Source: Phyto melanocephala
Lineage: Eukaryota > Arthropoda > Insecta > Diptera > Rhinophoridae
DNA: 64,000 nucleotides
Reading direction: 5' to 3'
Assembly (NCBI GenBank): GCA_941918925.1
Contig: OW799233.1
Span: 9,912,001 to 9,976,000 of the forward strand
Below the pieces are notes generated by a model, which did not search any database, had not been told where the DNA came from, and saw only the letters and a list, made by a program, of their open reading frames with translations. Shown one piece after another: positions 46,861 to 59,587 of this stretch. A program made the position numbers and the translations under genes. Position 1 is the stretch's first letter. Every line of letters starts with the position of its first letter.

Positions 46861-48365
46861 TTTATTAATTCATTAAAAAGTTATGAGGAGTTAAGTGCGT
46901 CCCAATTTTAATTGAACCGTCTTTTATTTAGCTCAATATACGAACATGAAACAAAGTGCTTTCGTGAAAACTATATAAACAGACATAAGCAGTTTTTCCT
47001 TATTGCCACAGAAATATTGTGAACTCTGTTTCAGAAACAAAGCGCGATCATAAATAATTCAGACCAATCGTTTCAATGCTGTCAATCTCTAGTTAATGGC
47101 AGTCATTAAAAAGCATGTTAGCAAGTAATGACCAGCTATAACCGTACTTTTGCTGAATTTCTACTGTTATTTGTTTTATTTAATTTGTTTGTGTTTTTTT
47201 ATAAAAATAATCATAATTTTTGTTACCATTTTAATTTGTTTGAAGTCACATAATAATTGAGCACAACGGTAAATATAAAAGTTTTCATGTACTTGTCATA
47301 AAAGCAACAGCAACAGAAATTTAAAATATTTTAAATAAAAATTTTAATTTAATTATAAACCGGATTCGTAAGAATGTCATACAGTGTGTGCGGTGTTGTG
47401 TATGCAGTACGTGCAAATAAATTTTGACACTTGCTTGCATACATAAAGAAAATATTTTAACCTGTGTTAAATACTAGACTAGCATGTACAATATATTATT
47501 AAAACTCATGACATTTATTAAAGAAAAAAAAATGAGGATTTTGTTACAAGCTAGTTTTGTAGTTACAAAAAAAAAAACTCCGAAAGGTCAGCCTGTGCTT
47601 GCTTGACATAAACACAAACACTTTTTTTTCAAGGTGGTTTTTATATCTCCGTCTGTGTTGCAATTTTCATATGACTGACTGACAGAATTGGCTTATTTTA
47701 TTATAATTTATATGGAGACTCGTCTAATATTTTCAGATTTTGCGAATTTATTTCGAAATTTTTGGCTCATTTCAAAAAGGTCTAATTTTCGACTCAATCG
47801 TTTATGTCAATTAACAAAATGACGTATTATGAGCAAGAAAATTCTGGGAATGTGCCTCAATTAACAATTATTTGGGACGCCAATTAGATGGGATGTTTGT
47901 TAAGAACACGTGTTTTCAAAGACATAGCGACCAATGCAGCACAGTGCGTCCAAACTCTCGGCAGAATGAAGGAAACAATACACGATTGCATTAGTTCTTG
48001 AAATGTTCCTTCAGTCAATGGACCAGCAAAATTGTTCGATTCAAGATTTTCGAATTATTTTTTCTAGTTTTAAAGTAAAGTTTTAAAGTTATTGGGTAGT
48101 TAGTTTCTATACTGATATGGAATGGAAGAATCCCAGCTTTAGAACCAAAAGTGGCTAGGGAGACTCAGATCGCGGTAGACTAATGATTATACGTATGCAT
48201 ACAGTGAGTGTGAATGCTATGGGGATCGACAATGTGAAAACGTTTTTTAGTGTAGAGAAACTGTCTGTAAAGACGCAGTACTCAGTAAAGGATTGGATGC
48301 CGATTGGGTGTAGAGATCGCAAAACGAAAGGGTTGCCCACTAATCTCTTTTTAACAATGTAATCG
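46861..48365. other. A+T-rich intronic DNA
   Basis: No gene recognised. The minus-strand 61-codon frame at 48155-48340 lies just upstream of a non-LTR relic and is not coding-like. Confidence 0.45.
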
Positions 48366-48369
48366 ACGG

Positions 48370-48725
48370 CAAGATGGTGAAGGTGCGTTCTCAGTCAGCA
48401 CTAAGTTCAACAGAAAATTAACATTTTGCAGCAATGAGTTAGAAGAAGTACAGTCATTCAGCTACTTGGATAGCTTAACGACAATAAATTAAAGTCACGG
48501 AGAAGATTTCCTCAAGCTTTGCAGTAAATTTAGACAATCATTTGGGGAACTAAACAATATTTGGAGATCCCGCCACATATTGAAGCGGAGAAAACATAGT
48601 GTGTTAAATTAGCTCTTCTTATGGCTGCGAATCCTAAAAAATATTTTTTTCATGATTTCAACGCTCTAAAAGTGTGCACCAAGCGCTGTTTACAAAAAAT
48701 TATGTATAATTTTGGGCCTGCTAAA
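48370..48725 (+). pseudogene. Non-LTR retrotransposon relic (RT thumb region)
   Basis: SNELEEVQSFSYLDSLTTIN, then KFRQSFGELNNIWRSRHILK, then KVCTKRCLQKIM in shifting frames match the region after the catalytic core in endonuclease/reverse-transcriptase proteins (ELExVxSFxYLGS...ARxAFGxLxxIWRSRxI...LLYGCETW...CLRKILGI). Same lineage as 11836-12300, which holds the next downstream part. Both are fragments. Confidence 0.65.
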
Positions 48726-51700
48726 AACCCCTAGTCGCTATCGAAATCAAATGCCGTTAATGGCGATAGATTGTATATCCTTTACGTAGACCTCAAAATG
48801 ATATCACCAGGGTATGACTTAATTGAAACCCACAAAGAAGTCATAGACTAGGTCATCCCTTCCTTACATGACGATGTCAACCGGACAGCGAACTTGAAGT
48901 GAATGAAAATTACAGCCAACTAAAGGATCTGACATCAAATAAATTGCAATGAAATACGTTTGTTGAGGCGGTACACTCTTTATAGCAATGAAAGAAACCC
49001 ACACATATACACATATATGACAATATGACACTTAAGAATACCATATGAATTTACCAAACAAGTAATTAAAATAAGACACGCTTTTCTCCAGACAAAAAAA
49101 AAAAAAAAACAACTGGACAGGTGCTTGATACTGTTTGAAGTTCAAACGTTTAGAGCACAGTTCTTTCCACACGTTATGAATTTTTAATCAAAATGAAAAT
49201 CCATCAGCTATAGACGCCAATTATCAAATGTTATTGCAGCGTTACGTTACATAAATCGGAGCTCACGGTTTGATGAATATGTTATGATAACAAACATCAT
49301 TTTACAATGTCATTTTGTGAACATATGACGTTTATTTATTTAATAATTTTTTTATTTTTTCGTTAAAAAGGGTCTTCAATCAATTTCGAGAAATGCACTG
49401 TCACGAAAGACTGAAAATTTTATTTCATAATTGTAATTGTAGTGTGAAAAATTATAAAAAAAAAATAGTCAACATAAAATTTGACAACTTATTACCTATG
49501 AAATGACAAGCAAAAAATAATTCATCATCATTTATGTATGTAAAATCATCAACTTTTACCCCTTATTTAAGTGAATAAAAATTTGACACTTGCTCGCCTG
49601 CGTTATACTACTTACTACTGCCCTAAATGCATTACGTGTGAACACTTTGCAAGGGAACCTGTTTCAGTACATGCATACTGACAATTAAACCCAAACACAG
49701 GCGTCACAATATTTATCTGACAAAAAATTGTCATGCTTTAAAAACTTGCATGAAACAAACACTGAGCAGCTGGGAAATTCCATTTTCAAAGAGCTTTTGG
49801 AAATGGAAGTTTATTTATTTATTTACAGGTCTTGTGACTGATTGTTCTCCGTACCTTTTGCTTTCACATTGTTTTTCTTTATCTTCTTTTAAAACTAAAT
49901 TGTAAAGCGTTTGTCACTGTTGACACAACGAGAGCGTTTCCGCTGTTATTTAGGACGACTACTGCATGATAGAAACTGCAACGCTCAATGCTCTTGTTTG
50001 AATTGTTCTGTGAGACAGCAATTAAAATGATAAATTTTTGAAATGTTAAATATTTGTCATGCAACACTAATGAACTGGTTGCTCTAATCAATAGTGAGTC
50101 AGAGAGTTACTGGTTGAAGTCCCGTATGAAACTATTTTTATGTTACACTGCAGCGAACAAATATTATTCGTTACTGCTCGCAGTTAATTAAATTTGAATA
50201 AAATTTGTAATTAAGTTGTTATATTAAATAAATCATTTCTCTTGATTTTATCAGGATCATATCAACTAGTTAAATTATGGTTAAGGGGATGGAAACGTAT
50301 AGAAAACTGAGTGCTACAGGATAAGCCAAAAATCTTCAAGAGTTAAAAATTTAATGATTTTTTTCCTACTTTTTTCAAATACTCTTGGCTAAGACTCATT
50401 GTAACCGAATAACCAGGTAAAAAAGTAAAATAAAAACATGGGTAGTGGAAGTATGACGCCAAGACTTGAAAAATGGGACATATTTTTCACACACCAAAAT
50501 TTATGGTCTTCAATAAGTTAATTGATTTATATATCAAACTTCACCAACTCCAACCAACAACAGATGCAGAGAACATACAACATAAGTTCGTGCAGGCAAA
50601 GAAAAAACTTTTGCTAAATAGTTAGCCGATAGCAAATAACAAAAAGTTCCAAATTAATTTAAATTTCGTTTTTAATTTGTAGCATTTACATTTCCTTAGG
50701 GAGTCACATTAAAATGCTCTTAACTGCGGCAAATAAATTAATGATCTTTAAAGTCACAGCTGGATACAATTGTGGCACGAAAAGAAGTCTTCTTTAATGT
50801 GTTGCCAAAGTAGTCGTTGTTGTGGCATTTTAAACCTCATGTTTTTTTTAAGAAGAAGACAGGCCACAAACAAACGAAACAATCAGTAGCAACGGTAACA
50901 GTGTTAAATTGGTAATCAACAACATTTCAACCAAAGCACTGTTTGAAATGGAATCGAGCAACATTAAAATCTTTGCGGGTAAAATGGCTTGAAGGTGCAC
51001 TTATTCTTGTATTTTTTTTGCTCCTGTTTTTTTTATTACGACTTTAAATACAGATTTATTAATGTTGCATGTTAAAATGAATTAGTCGTTGTTGCGACTA
51101 CAGTTGTTTCGTTGTTTTGTTGTTTTGTTTGATTAATATTTTCTTAAATGTTTTTTGTTTTTTTTTCTTTTTAGTAGAGAAAGAATGACGATGACTTTTG
51201 CACATTTCCATGCTGCATATTGTATTTTGTTGCTGCCACAATTGGTCTGAACCAAAAAAAATGTAACACGAAAAAGGCATGTCCATTGTCCGTGTCTGGA
51301 AACTAGTTGAATTGTTACTTTGTACATTCTAATTTTGTAAGGACATTTGAAACGTTTAAAAAGTAATTTGAATTTAATTTGAAAGCAGCCAGGTGAGATT
51401 AGATACGGTCAAGAGTAATTTCTTTAAATAAATAAAAAAAAATATCAAGGCCTATGCATGAATATGAATCGATAAACTGCCTATTAAAAGATGTCTTTAA
51501 TTGCCAGTTAATTTCGAAAAATTTTTTTCAAAGATTCTGAATTGAAATGATTGACATCATTCTTGCTTTGTTTCCTGGTTATCAGTGCTTTATATACCGC
51601 TTAATCCCAGTACAAGTATCTCTTGAAATCGTATATTATTTTGACATTTATTTCAATATATATGCTATTGGTCAATATGCTTCGCGCTTTACTGCAGAGC

Positions 51701-51860
51701 AACGTTGGAAAATATTGCCAAACTTTTCTTCCAACGTGACTGTTGTTTTGCCAAAAACGTGCGTTTGTCAAAAATAAATTTTCATTAAAATAAAGCCCTC
51801 ACCGTGAGTGCTGCACGCTAGTTTGAGCAAAAGAATCTTTGAAAAGGATTAGCATTTTCC
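48726..51860. other. Intronic DNA without a recognised gene
   Basis: A+T-rich with poly-A at 49095-49110. The 76-codon frame at 51547-51777 ends FTAEQRWKILPNFSSN, faintly like a mariner N-terminus (EQRxxIL), which I do not consider enough to annotate. Nothing else seen. Confidence 0.4.
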
Positions 51861-51869
51861 AAAGTGATG

Positions 51870-53480
51870 GTTTTAAAGAATGATTTTGGATAATCTAACG
51901 GCTACTTTGTCTTCTTTTATGCCGCTTTGACTTGGTATCCGTATTATCTCCAGAATTTCATTATTTGCAAGCGAGTTTGTTTTAGTTTTGCTTTGCAGGT
52001 AACTCCGAGATTCAATTATTTCATTCATTATGGTTCTGATAACTGATTTGCTGTTCGCAAAAATGCGATTCTCAGTTTCGTTGTCAATTTCCCTCATCCA
52101 TCTAATGCCTTCCGTAATTGCCATAATTTTAGCTTAGAAAGCATTATTATGATCTGTTAGACAGGAGTGTGGACCTCTGTTTTGCCTTATGTCCAATAAA
52201 CCCGTTCAACTTCGATCTCTAAATTTAGATCCATCTGCAAAAAGACCAGTGTCTTAGTTACTCCATCCCATTCTCCATTCACTGGTAAATATTATGGTGA
52301 AGCAGCAAAAATACGATTCTCAGTTTCGTTGTCAATTTCCTTTAGCCATCTAATGCTTTCTGTAATTGCCATAATTTCAGCCTGGAAAATCTTCAAGAAG
52401 ATCGGTGCCTTGAGTATTTATTATCCTAATTACTTTATTCCATTCTCCATTCACTGGTAATATGGTGAAGCACTTAATGTTCACATATTTGTAAGATAAG
52501 ATATCGATTTTTCTTTGTAAACTGGTTTGAAGGTGTCTCACCAGCCATTCACTCATTGCCATTAACCTAGCAGCTTCATATTTTATCTGTATCTCAATTG
52601 ACCGAATTGATGATATTTTCTTAATAGCACTGTCCTTGGATCCTTTTAAGAGGTTCTATATTAACGTTCTTCTCTAAAGAAGATCGCTCCTAGTACGCTT
52701 ATGTATAGCCTGTGTGCCACCGTTGGGCTTGTACCCCATTTTTAGCATATCGCTCAAATTCTTTAAGCTTTCACCACTCTACTCTCAATGTGGTATTTCA
52801 AGGATAGCCTTTAATCAAGTACTACTCCTAGGTGTTTGACCTTTTTATTTATCTTTTTTATTATCTGTCTTATGTCGATATACACTAGAGAATTCCTTTA
52901 TCATAAACACACAAATTTCCGTCTGATATTAAGCCTTCGCTCCTTTATCAAGTGTAAGTTAAATTCCAGCTGATTAGTATCGCAACATCATCGGCGTAAC
53001 AGTTGGGTTAGAAACTCTCGTATGGTGGTTATCCATAGCAACGAATATAAGTTAGCTGTCTGCTGGGTTCCTCGACATTTTTGTCTCTTACTCTTACTTC
53101 TCTTCTATTGCCTTGCATTTTTTTCACTTGTTTCTTTATCATATTACTAATCCACGCAGTTAGGTCATGGTTTAACTGTAACCTTAAGTTTTCTAAGGAA
53201 TCAATAAGACTAGAGGTCTATAAAGACAGCCAGGGTGTGCACACCCAGGTCGAACGATTTTTCCATTGATAAAAAAGTTCCTGTAAAGCTGTCTTAATGG
53301 ATCTGCCCTTAGTGTAGTAATGCTGCCAAATAGTATCGCGTCATCTGGTAAGTGCCCTTTAACCATCTTGATGACTCTTCGGTTTAAGGTTTTCAATAAC
53401 AATGATGTTAAGCTTAAAGGCCTTAATATTTACTTAGCTTCCCGTTTTTGGGGACCACTCTCTCCTCCCTCAATGCCATT
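51870..53480 (-). pseudogene. Non-LTR retrotransposon relic (RT plus RNase H)
   Basis: Reading from high to low: NRRVIKMVKGHLPDDAILFG (53360s), then NCYADDVAIL at 52979-53004 with the reverse transcriptase catalytic YADD. VKHLGVVLD follows near 52830 (the usual KxLGVxLD). MAMSEWLVRHLQTSLQRKID and FADGSKFRD (RNase H start, near 52240) come next. Last is MAITEGIRWMREID with NSKSVIRTIM (52124-52030). Domain order RT then RNase H fits I/R1-superfamily elements. Stops and frameshifts throughout. It includes a tandem duplication (52063-52470). The most complete retrotransposon ORF in the window. Confidence 0.75.
52063..52470. repeat. Tandem duplication inside the non-LTR relic
   Basis: ATTCTCAGTTTCGTTGTCAA followed by TTTCC appears at about 52068 and 52317, and CCATTCTCCATTCACTGGTA at about 52268 and 52440. 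Unit spacing is about 250 for the first pair and 170 for the second, so one unit has lost internal bases. Confidence 0.7.
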
Positions 53481-54192
53481 GGGTTATATGCATACCTTAA
53501 GCACGAAGTGAAAACATAATAATCGATTGATATTGCAATTTGATTAAAGCAATACAATTTTTCATTTCAATAACAATTTCATTATTATAAAGGAAATTAA
53601 TACAAAATACATTTTAGTGATCGTGTTTATTTCATCAAATATTTGCTTAATGTGAACATACTTTAAATGTTTACTGTAACAATAAGTTTAATGAATATTG
53701 AATTTTCTTAAGCAAACAAATCGTAATTTTATTAGTATTTTTTTTTGCGAAAATCTAAATGTGCTTAAACAAACATTTCAAAGATTTTCTCAATATCAAA
53801 AATTTTAATAACGGCAGTTTGTGCTAATATTTGCACAAAGCTTTTAATTTAATTTTAATTTTTTTATTGATATTTTTCTTTTTAAATCTGTGCTTTTATT
53901 TATATTGTTTTAAATAAAATTTTTACAGATCTTTCTAGTTGGTGTAGAGAGTATAGAAGATTCGGTATATGCGAATATGCGAAATCATTGGTACTTGCTT
54001 TTTCTCTAACCCAATATTCAATAATTGAGTTGCAACTAGAGAAGTTTTTTTTTTGTAAAATAATGGCAATTAAAATTTTAAATCTCAAAACGCATTTAAT
54101 CAAAGTCAGACATTTTAAATATTTGAAAATTTAAATATTGCAAAGCAAATAATAAAACATTATAAAAACAAAAACTAATAACATTTCATATA

Positions 54193-54801
54193 CAGTGTAA
54201 CTTCGAAAATCCGAACATGCGCCAGTCCGGTCACTCCAATAATCCGGACGCTTTTATATTTCGGACAATTTAAAGGTTTTACCTCTACAATCCGGAAAAA
54301 ATGTTTTTGCAAGAATAAATACATATTAAAATTCGGAGGTTTCCCATTTTTTACTCGCATGTTTTGTTATTTATTACATTTACATTTTGCACATCATTAC
54401 TTCAGTTTCGGTTCGTTCTTTTGCAAACGGGCTTGTCTAATTTCATTCCAAGTGTCATGTTTTTAAATAATAAACGCAAACAGTAAACACAAACCTTAAA
54501 GGAAAAGTGTGATATTTTACAAAGTCTTGAGAAGGGAAAAGCTATTAGGCAGGTTACCAAAAAAATTCCATATTTCTAAATCCACGATTTGCGACTTTTT
54601 AAAAAAAAATAAGGAGAATATAATTTAATTTAATATAATACATAATTGAATATAATAATTTATGTTTTTTTTTAATAAATCATGTGGATACAATTTAATT
54701 CACTTACATTATTTCAATATTTTAACCTACTGTAGTCCGGACAACTCGTTCATCCGACCGACCCTAAAACTATATGTGTCCGGATTATCGAAGTTGCACT
54801 G
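54193..54801. mobile_element. Pogo-like element with transposase remnant (609 bp)
   Basis: CAGTGTAACTTCGAAAATCC at 54193 and the inverse of CAGTGCAACTTCGATAATCC ending at 54801 are flanked by TA (54191-54192, 54802-54803). Related in design to 21179-21580. GTCCGGAC/TCCGGA motifs repeat inside. Unlike the others it keeps the start of a transposase frame, described separately. Confidence 0.85.
54457..54618 (+). pseudogene. Pogo/Tigger transposase N-terminal HTH remnant
   Basis: From ATG at 54457 the frame reads MFLNNKRKQ, a stop, then LKEKCDILQSLEKGKAIRQV and, after a one-base slip in an A run near 54565, ISKSTICDFLKKNKE. This is the psq/CENP-B-type helix-turn-helix of pogo-family transposases (LKxKxxIIxxLEKGxSxxxVAxxFxISxSTVxxIxKxK). 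One stop and one frameshift kill it; the catalytic DDE domain is deleted. Confidence 0.75.
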
Positions 54802-54803
54802 TA

Positions 54804-56050
54804 TTATATCCTTTTACACTGTGTGACCAAATTGAATCAAGTTAAAGTTTTTAAGGAGAGTTGCTATTTTTCTGATAGATATTGTCGAAAACAACAACAA
54901 ACTTTAAGCAAATTAATATCACTTCCTCGGTACTCTTTTGTTGTTATTGTGTGTTATTGAGCGGAGAGTGCTTTATCATCTTTAAAGATTTAATAGATTT
55001 ACAACGTTTGATAACATGACGATTGTCTTATTTTTTCTATAATTTTTAAACATTTCTATTAAATTTTTTTTTTTACATTTTAAGTCATTTTGGAATTATG
55101 ACAACATTAAACGACATGAGTATTCGTCGTCATGATTTAAAAACAAACACCAACACTTTTACAGGCATAATGACGGTTTTTTATGAAGAGAAGGAGTGAG
55201 AGAAAATTACTCTTAAATATTGACACTCCCATTTTCGTAAGATTTCTTTATCATCTTAGTGACCTCTTAAAAATTTCTAAATATAAAAGAAAGAAAAAAA
55301 AAATCTCATGTTATTGACTTGTTGGCCTTAAAAAAACTGACAAATATCTTAAAATTTGTTATTACTGCTGTTCTTTTATGACAGTTTATATTTTTTTATT
55401 GTTTTGGCTGTTTTTTTTTCTAAATGATTCCCCTACTTATTGCAGCATTATTGTTGGTTTGAAATTTAATAAACAAATAAAATTCTAATTTTTTTATGAG
55501 CACATTTTTTGAACTTGATGTCATCTTTATTTTGTTGTTTTTTTTTTTTTTTAATTTAATTTTTGTATTCGAACAACATCTTCGTTTTTGTGTTAAATAA
55601 ATGTTTCGGTTTAATGTTTAGGTACTCTGTGGTCGCAAGACAATTTATTGCCATGAAATGTGACGGATTCGTAACAAGTAGGCATCCAGCCAGACAAGCA
55701 AGATTTTTACCGTCCGCTGTTGTTATTGTTTTGTTCTATCCCTTTTTAAATTGCTGTAGACAGGTAGTTATTCTAATTGTAGCCCAGATGTTTTGTGTCT
55801 GTCTGTCTGCAGTTTGTGTGTTTTGAAATGTTATTTTCAAGCATAAAATAAATAGAAAAATAATTATCTCTATTATTTACGTCTTCGTATACGTACATAC
55901 ATCGTTTTCGATGTCGTCATTAATAAATGTAGACTTTGTGACTTTAAGTCGACGTCGGAATTTATTTAAAGTGCTGTGGTGAGCCGACATGTTACCCTTA
56001 ATTTATATGTTTTTAAAATGTTGTAATATGTATTCACAAGGCGACAATTT
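54804..56050. other. A+T-rich intronic DNA
   Basis: No gene recognised; long poly-T tracts (for example 55540-55555). The 87-codon frame at 55563-55826 has no family match. Confidence 0.45.
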
Positions 56051-56051
56051 C

Positions 56052-56770
56052 TTGCTAGGCGCACAATTGGGACGAACGACGAATTTTTCGTCGCGAATAT
56101 TCGTCATCAAAAATAAAACACATTTGTGTATATGAGAATGTATACACTTGTGGCGTCAGTCGAAGTTCGCTATACGCGGCGAACTCTGCATTAGATTTAT
56201 TTCTATTTCTTACGCCGGCGAACGACGAACAAATTGATACAAGGTGTCCATTTTGTATTAAATTTGGGTTTACTTCTCAACTTTTTTAGAAAATAAAATT
56301 AGTTTTTACTTTAATAATTGTTTTATTTTTTATTTTAAAACATTTAAAATAAGTATAAAAAAGTTAAGTACAAACATTTTTTTTTATTTGTGTTTTTGCA
56401 AATGTTTAAGTTTATTAAGTGATCTTTTTTTTCATATGGTCACACTATTAGCTGTAATACACAAACAAAATTTTTATTATTGTTTAATGCACGTACCCAC
56501 GACATTCTTTGAAAACGTTTGATTATACGTAAACAAGTTTTTATTATTACAAAAATTATATTTATTGTTTTGTTGAGTTTCACAAAAAATTAAATTCTTA
56601 GATTATTTTTGTTTTTTCTTTGCACAAACACTAAACAATTTTATCAACTATAAAAGATGTTACTTTTTCTTGGTGTTGTGCTTCACACGACGAACTTGCA
56701 CAACGAATTTTAACCAAAGAATTCGTCGTGTTGGGCGATATTCGTCGTTCGTCTCAATTGTGCGCCGAGC
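56052..56770. mobile_element. CpG-rich-ended TIR element (about 717 bp)
   Basis: GGCGCACAATTGGGACGAAC at 56058 and the inverse of GGCGCACAATTGAGACGAAC ending at 56766 are inverted, with GACGAAT following in both arms. TGCT before GGCGC is also shared (one base differs), so ends may be 56054 and 56770, which leaves TCT on both sides. Both arms contain ATTCGTCG/CGACGAAT repeats, and the left one TTCGCTATACGCGGCGAA. No transposase. Superfamily unclear. Confidence 0.75.
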
Positions 56771-57129
56771 ATCTACCACTAATTAAAGTCGATCTTAAAA
56801 TTATTAACATTAAGTTTTCTAACCAGGTAAACGACATTAAATAAATTATTTCTGAGACTAGACCTTACAATTGTCACTTCTTCTATATTATAGTGCACTC
56901 ATCACAGACAGATCCTGAGGCTTAAAATTAAAATTATTCAAGTGGTCTTTTGTTATTAAATTTATATTGATAAAAAGCCTTATTGTGGCGTTAATATAAT
57001 TTGCGTAACATTTAAGTATGAGACTTTTGTTTAAATATTAAACTAAGACAAAAGTATTTAATCAAATTTTAATTACTAAAATGTTTGCAAAATATTCTGT
57101 TAAGGGGACTAGACAGGATCACTAGCAGT

Positions 57130-57772
57130 AGTAGTCATGCAATAACAATTGTTTGTATCACCATTCATCTCATATGAAATACGTACATACATAGACAAAA
57201 CATCCCATTTCAGAATTATAAATTGAGTTCACGTAGGTATGTTTCCAAAAAAAATTATTAAAAAAAAAATTTATTAAAAACAAAAAAAAAACAATAATAA
57301 AAATTATAAAAAAAATTAAAAAACAAAATTTTTTTTTAAAAATTAAAAAAAAACTTTCTAAAAAAATAAAAAAAAATATATAAAAAAAAATAAAAAAAAT
57401 ATAAATAATATATAAAATAAAATTTTTTTTTTGGCTGAGCTAAGATTCGATGCCACGTTTACTCTAACCAGTATGTATGTATGTTGTTGTTGTAATTGTG
57501 AAAAAAACGAGGTGGTAGTGGTTTTTTGCTCATATCTCGGAAAGTTATGAGGCGATTGTGCTGAATTTCAATAGCGATTCATACCTGGATATTTCTAAAA
57601 GATTGATACCATACTCAGATCTGAGGAACATATAGTTGCTTCTTAAAGTTTATTTCAACCAACACACGGGCAGACGGACAGACGGTCAGGGGTCGGAAAT
57701 GAAAATTGTCTAAATTACAAACAGAATGACAAAGCTATATATACCCTTGTGCACCACAGGTGAAGGGTATAA
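57130..57772. mobile_element. DINE-1/INE-like repeat, second copy
   Basis: TAGTCATGCAATAACAATTG through CGAGGTGGTAGTGG and CAGACGGACAGACGG to GGTGAAGGGTATAA follows the copy at 19520 part by part and in the same orientation, including the central A/T block (57250-57430). The AAGAGCGC end with its hairpin is missing. Confidence 0.65.
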
Positions 57773-57784
57773 AAATATTCTATA

Positions 57785-58010
57785 TGTGACCTTTTCCGAG
57801 AAAAGGGACGTAGTGTGTCAAAAAACGGGTTTGGAGTTAAGAGTGGATTCTGGTACCTTAAAGGGCGTAGAATAAGATGAAATGGGTTAGATTTCTGATA
57901 AAAATTTATTTACCCCATTAAAACGTTGTTGCGTCGAACACTGGTTGCGGCTTAAGAATCAAGTATCGAGATCATAAAAAACAGAGCAGCAACAATAGCA
58001 AAGGTATTGT
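57785..58010 (+). repeat. Dispersed repeat, copy B of inverted pair
   Basis: Matches the reverse complement of 40195-40425 (see that entry) over about 225 bases, roughly 85 percent by eye. It directly follows the DINE-like copy. Confidence 0.75.
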
Positions 58011-58069
58011 CACACTAAAAGCGAAAAGAAATACGTTACCACATCAGTAAAATAACGTTGACTAATAAA

Positions 58070-58420
58070 GTTAAATTTCAAGATGGCGTCCTGAATAAAA
58101 TGGCGGATACATGTCCCAAATGTAGTAATTACAGCTTTACCCAATTCAACCCCCATAACATTAGTGTCAAATGAACGCCCTTGACCAGTATAATAATACA
58201 TTAAACAGTGAAAAAGTGTAACATATATGAAAGCGTACCCAACAAAATGGGGGATAATTTTTTATCTTAACCTCATCAGTATGTGCATCAAATTAAATGG
58301 TTGGGCTAATGGAATACAGTAGGTTATGTTAATTGCAAATCAAAGATGGCGGCAGAAATAAAACAGAAGAAAAATTACATATATCATCAAATTTGAAATC
58401 TATGATGTGGTAATTACACT
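58070..58420. repeat. Dispersed ATGGCGGATA-type repeat
   Basis: AAGATGGCGTCCTGAATAAA then ATGGCGGATACATG, and again CAAAGATGGCGGCAGAAATA near 58340. The same motif pair is at 63794-63820 and 63950-63965. Unit boundaries are not clear. Confidence 0.45.
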
Positions 58421-59587
58421 TGTGTACATGATGTAAAAGGGTATTATCAGTTTCTACTACTAAATCTTATTATTTTTAAATCGACTTTTTCAATAAAACT
58501 TGTTTTAAGATTGTCATGTTTCTTTTTTAATATTTTAGTCAAGTGTTACGTCAAATGCCAAAAAGTATAAAAATAAAGTTTTTTCTATAAAATTTGATAT
58601 CTCCCGCAAGATCAGTTTAAAAACGTGTAGAAACTTTAATATGAAATAGAGACTGAAAAACTAATTTTAAATTATTAGAAATGAAAACTAAAAATGTCAG
58701 CTCTGTGTTAACATGACTGCTTTTTGTGCTTTTTGTGCTGTTTGAGTGTTAAGAATTTTTTTCTGCTACAATTTTCCTATTTTAAAAAAACCCGTTCTTT
58801 ATACCGAAAAAACAAAAATCAAATACCGGAAGCTTTTGATAAAAAGCCTAGTGCAAAATATCTTAGATAACATTTTTAACTTAATTTATACAAGTCGTTT
58901 TCAAAGCACTTCAATAATTTGTCTAAACAAAAATTGAAGAAAAAAAAAAACTAAACCATTCACGCATTATAATAAAAAATTCATAAAAAATAAAGTAAAA
59001 GTAAAATTTTATTTAAATTGACCCAAATACCACCACTGAATGGTTATTAAAATGTTGAAGCATAAAGAGGAAACAATAAAAAAAATTTGGAAAAAAATAC
59101 AACTTCAAACGTATAATGTTGGACAGAAATGTTTTATGCATAAAGAAATCCACATAAACATTAAGTTTTTGAAATAACAGATAAATTACACTTAAAGAAT
59201 TTTTATTTATATAATTTTTTTTCAATATACAACAATAAAAACAATTGGTTAACTATTCAATTTAATTGCAAAACAGACACAATTGTGGAATAAAAATTAA
59301 AAATTTTTAAATCAAATAAAAATGCACTTCACTTTTAAAGTTTGCTTTAAACAGCGAGTTATTTATATCTGTGACAAATTTACTGAATATAATTGAATTT
59401 GTAATTTGTTTTGCTTGAAATGATGATACAATTTCTTAAAAAGTTTTTGATGTGTTTTTAAGTAAGAAATAGTATAAAGAATTTTGTAGGGGTTTCATTT
59501 TACCACAGAGACTAAAACGTCATATAGTTTACATGTCTGGCAACTTTATTAACATTTGTGCTAAGTTTGGTTTGGCATTTTATTATA
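58421..59587. other. Very A+T-rich intronic DNA
   Basis: Nothing recognised; open frames are Lys/Asn/Phe-rich translations of A/T DNA. Confidence 0.5.

Noticed and set aside
51547..51777. Possible mariner N-terminus (EQRWKIL)
   Set aside because: The match is limited to a few residues with no ends or downstream transposase sequence nearby.
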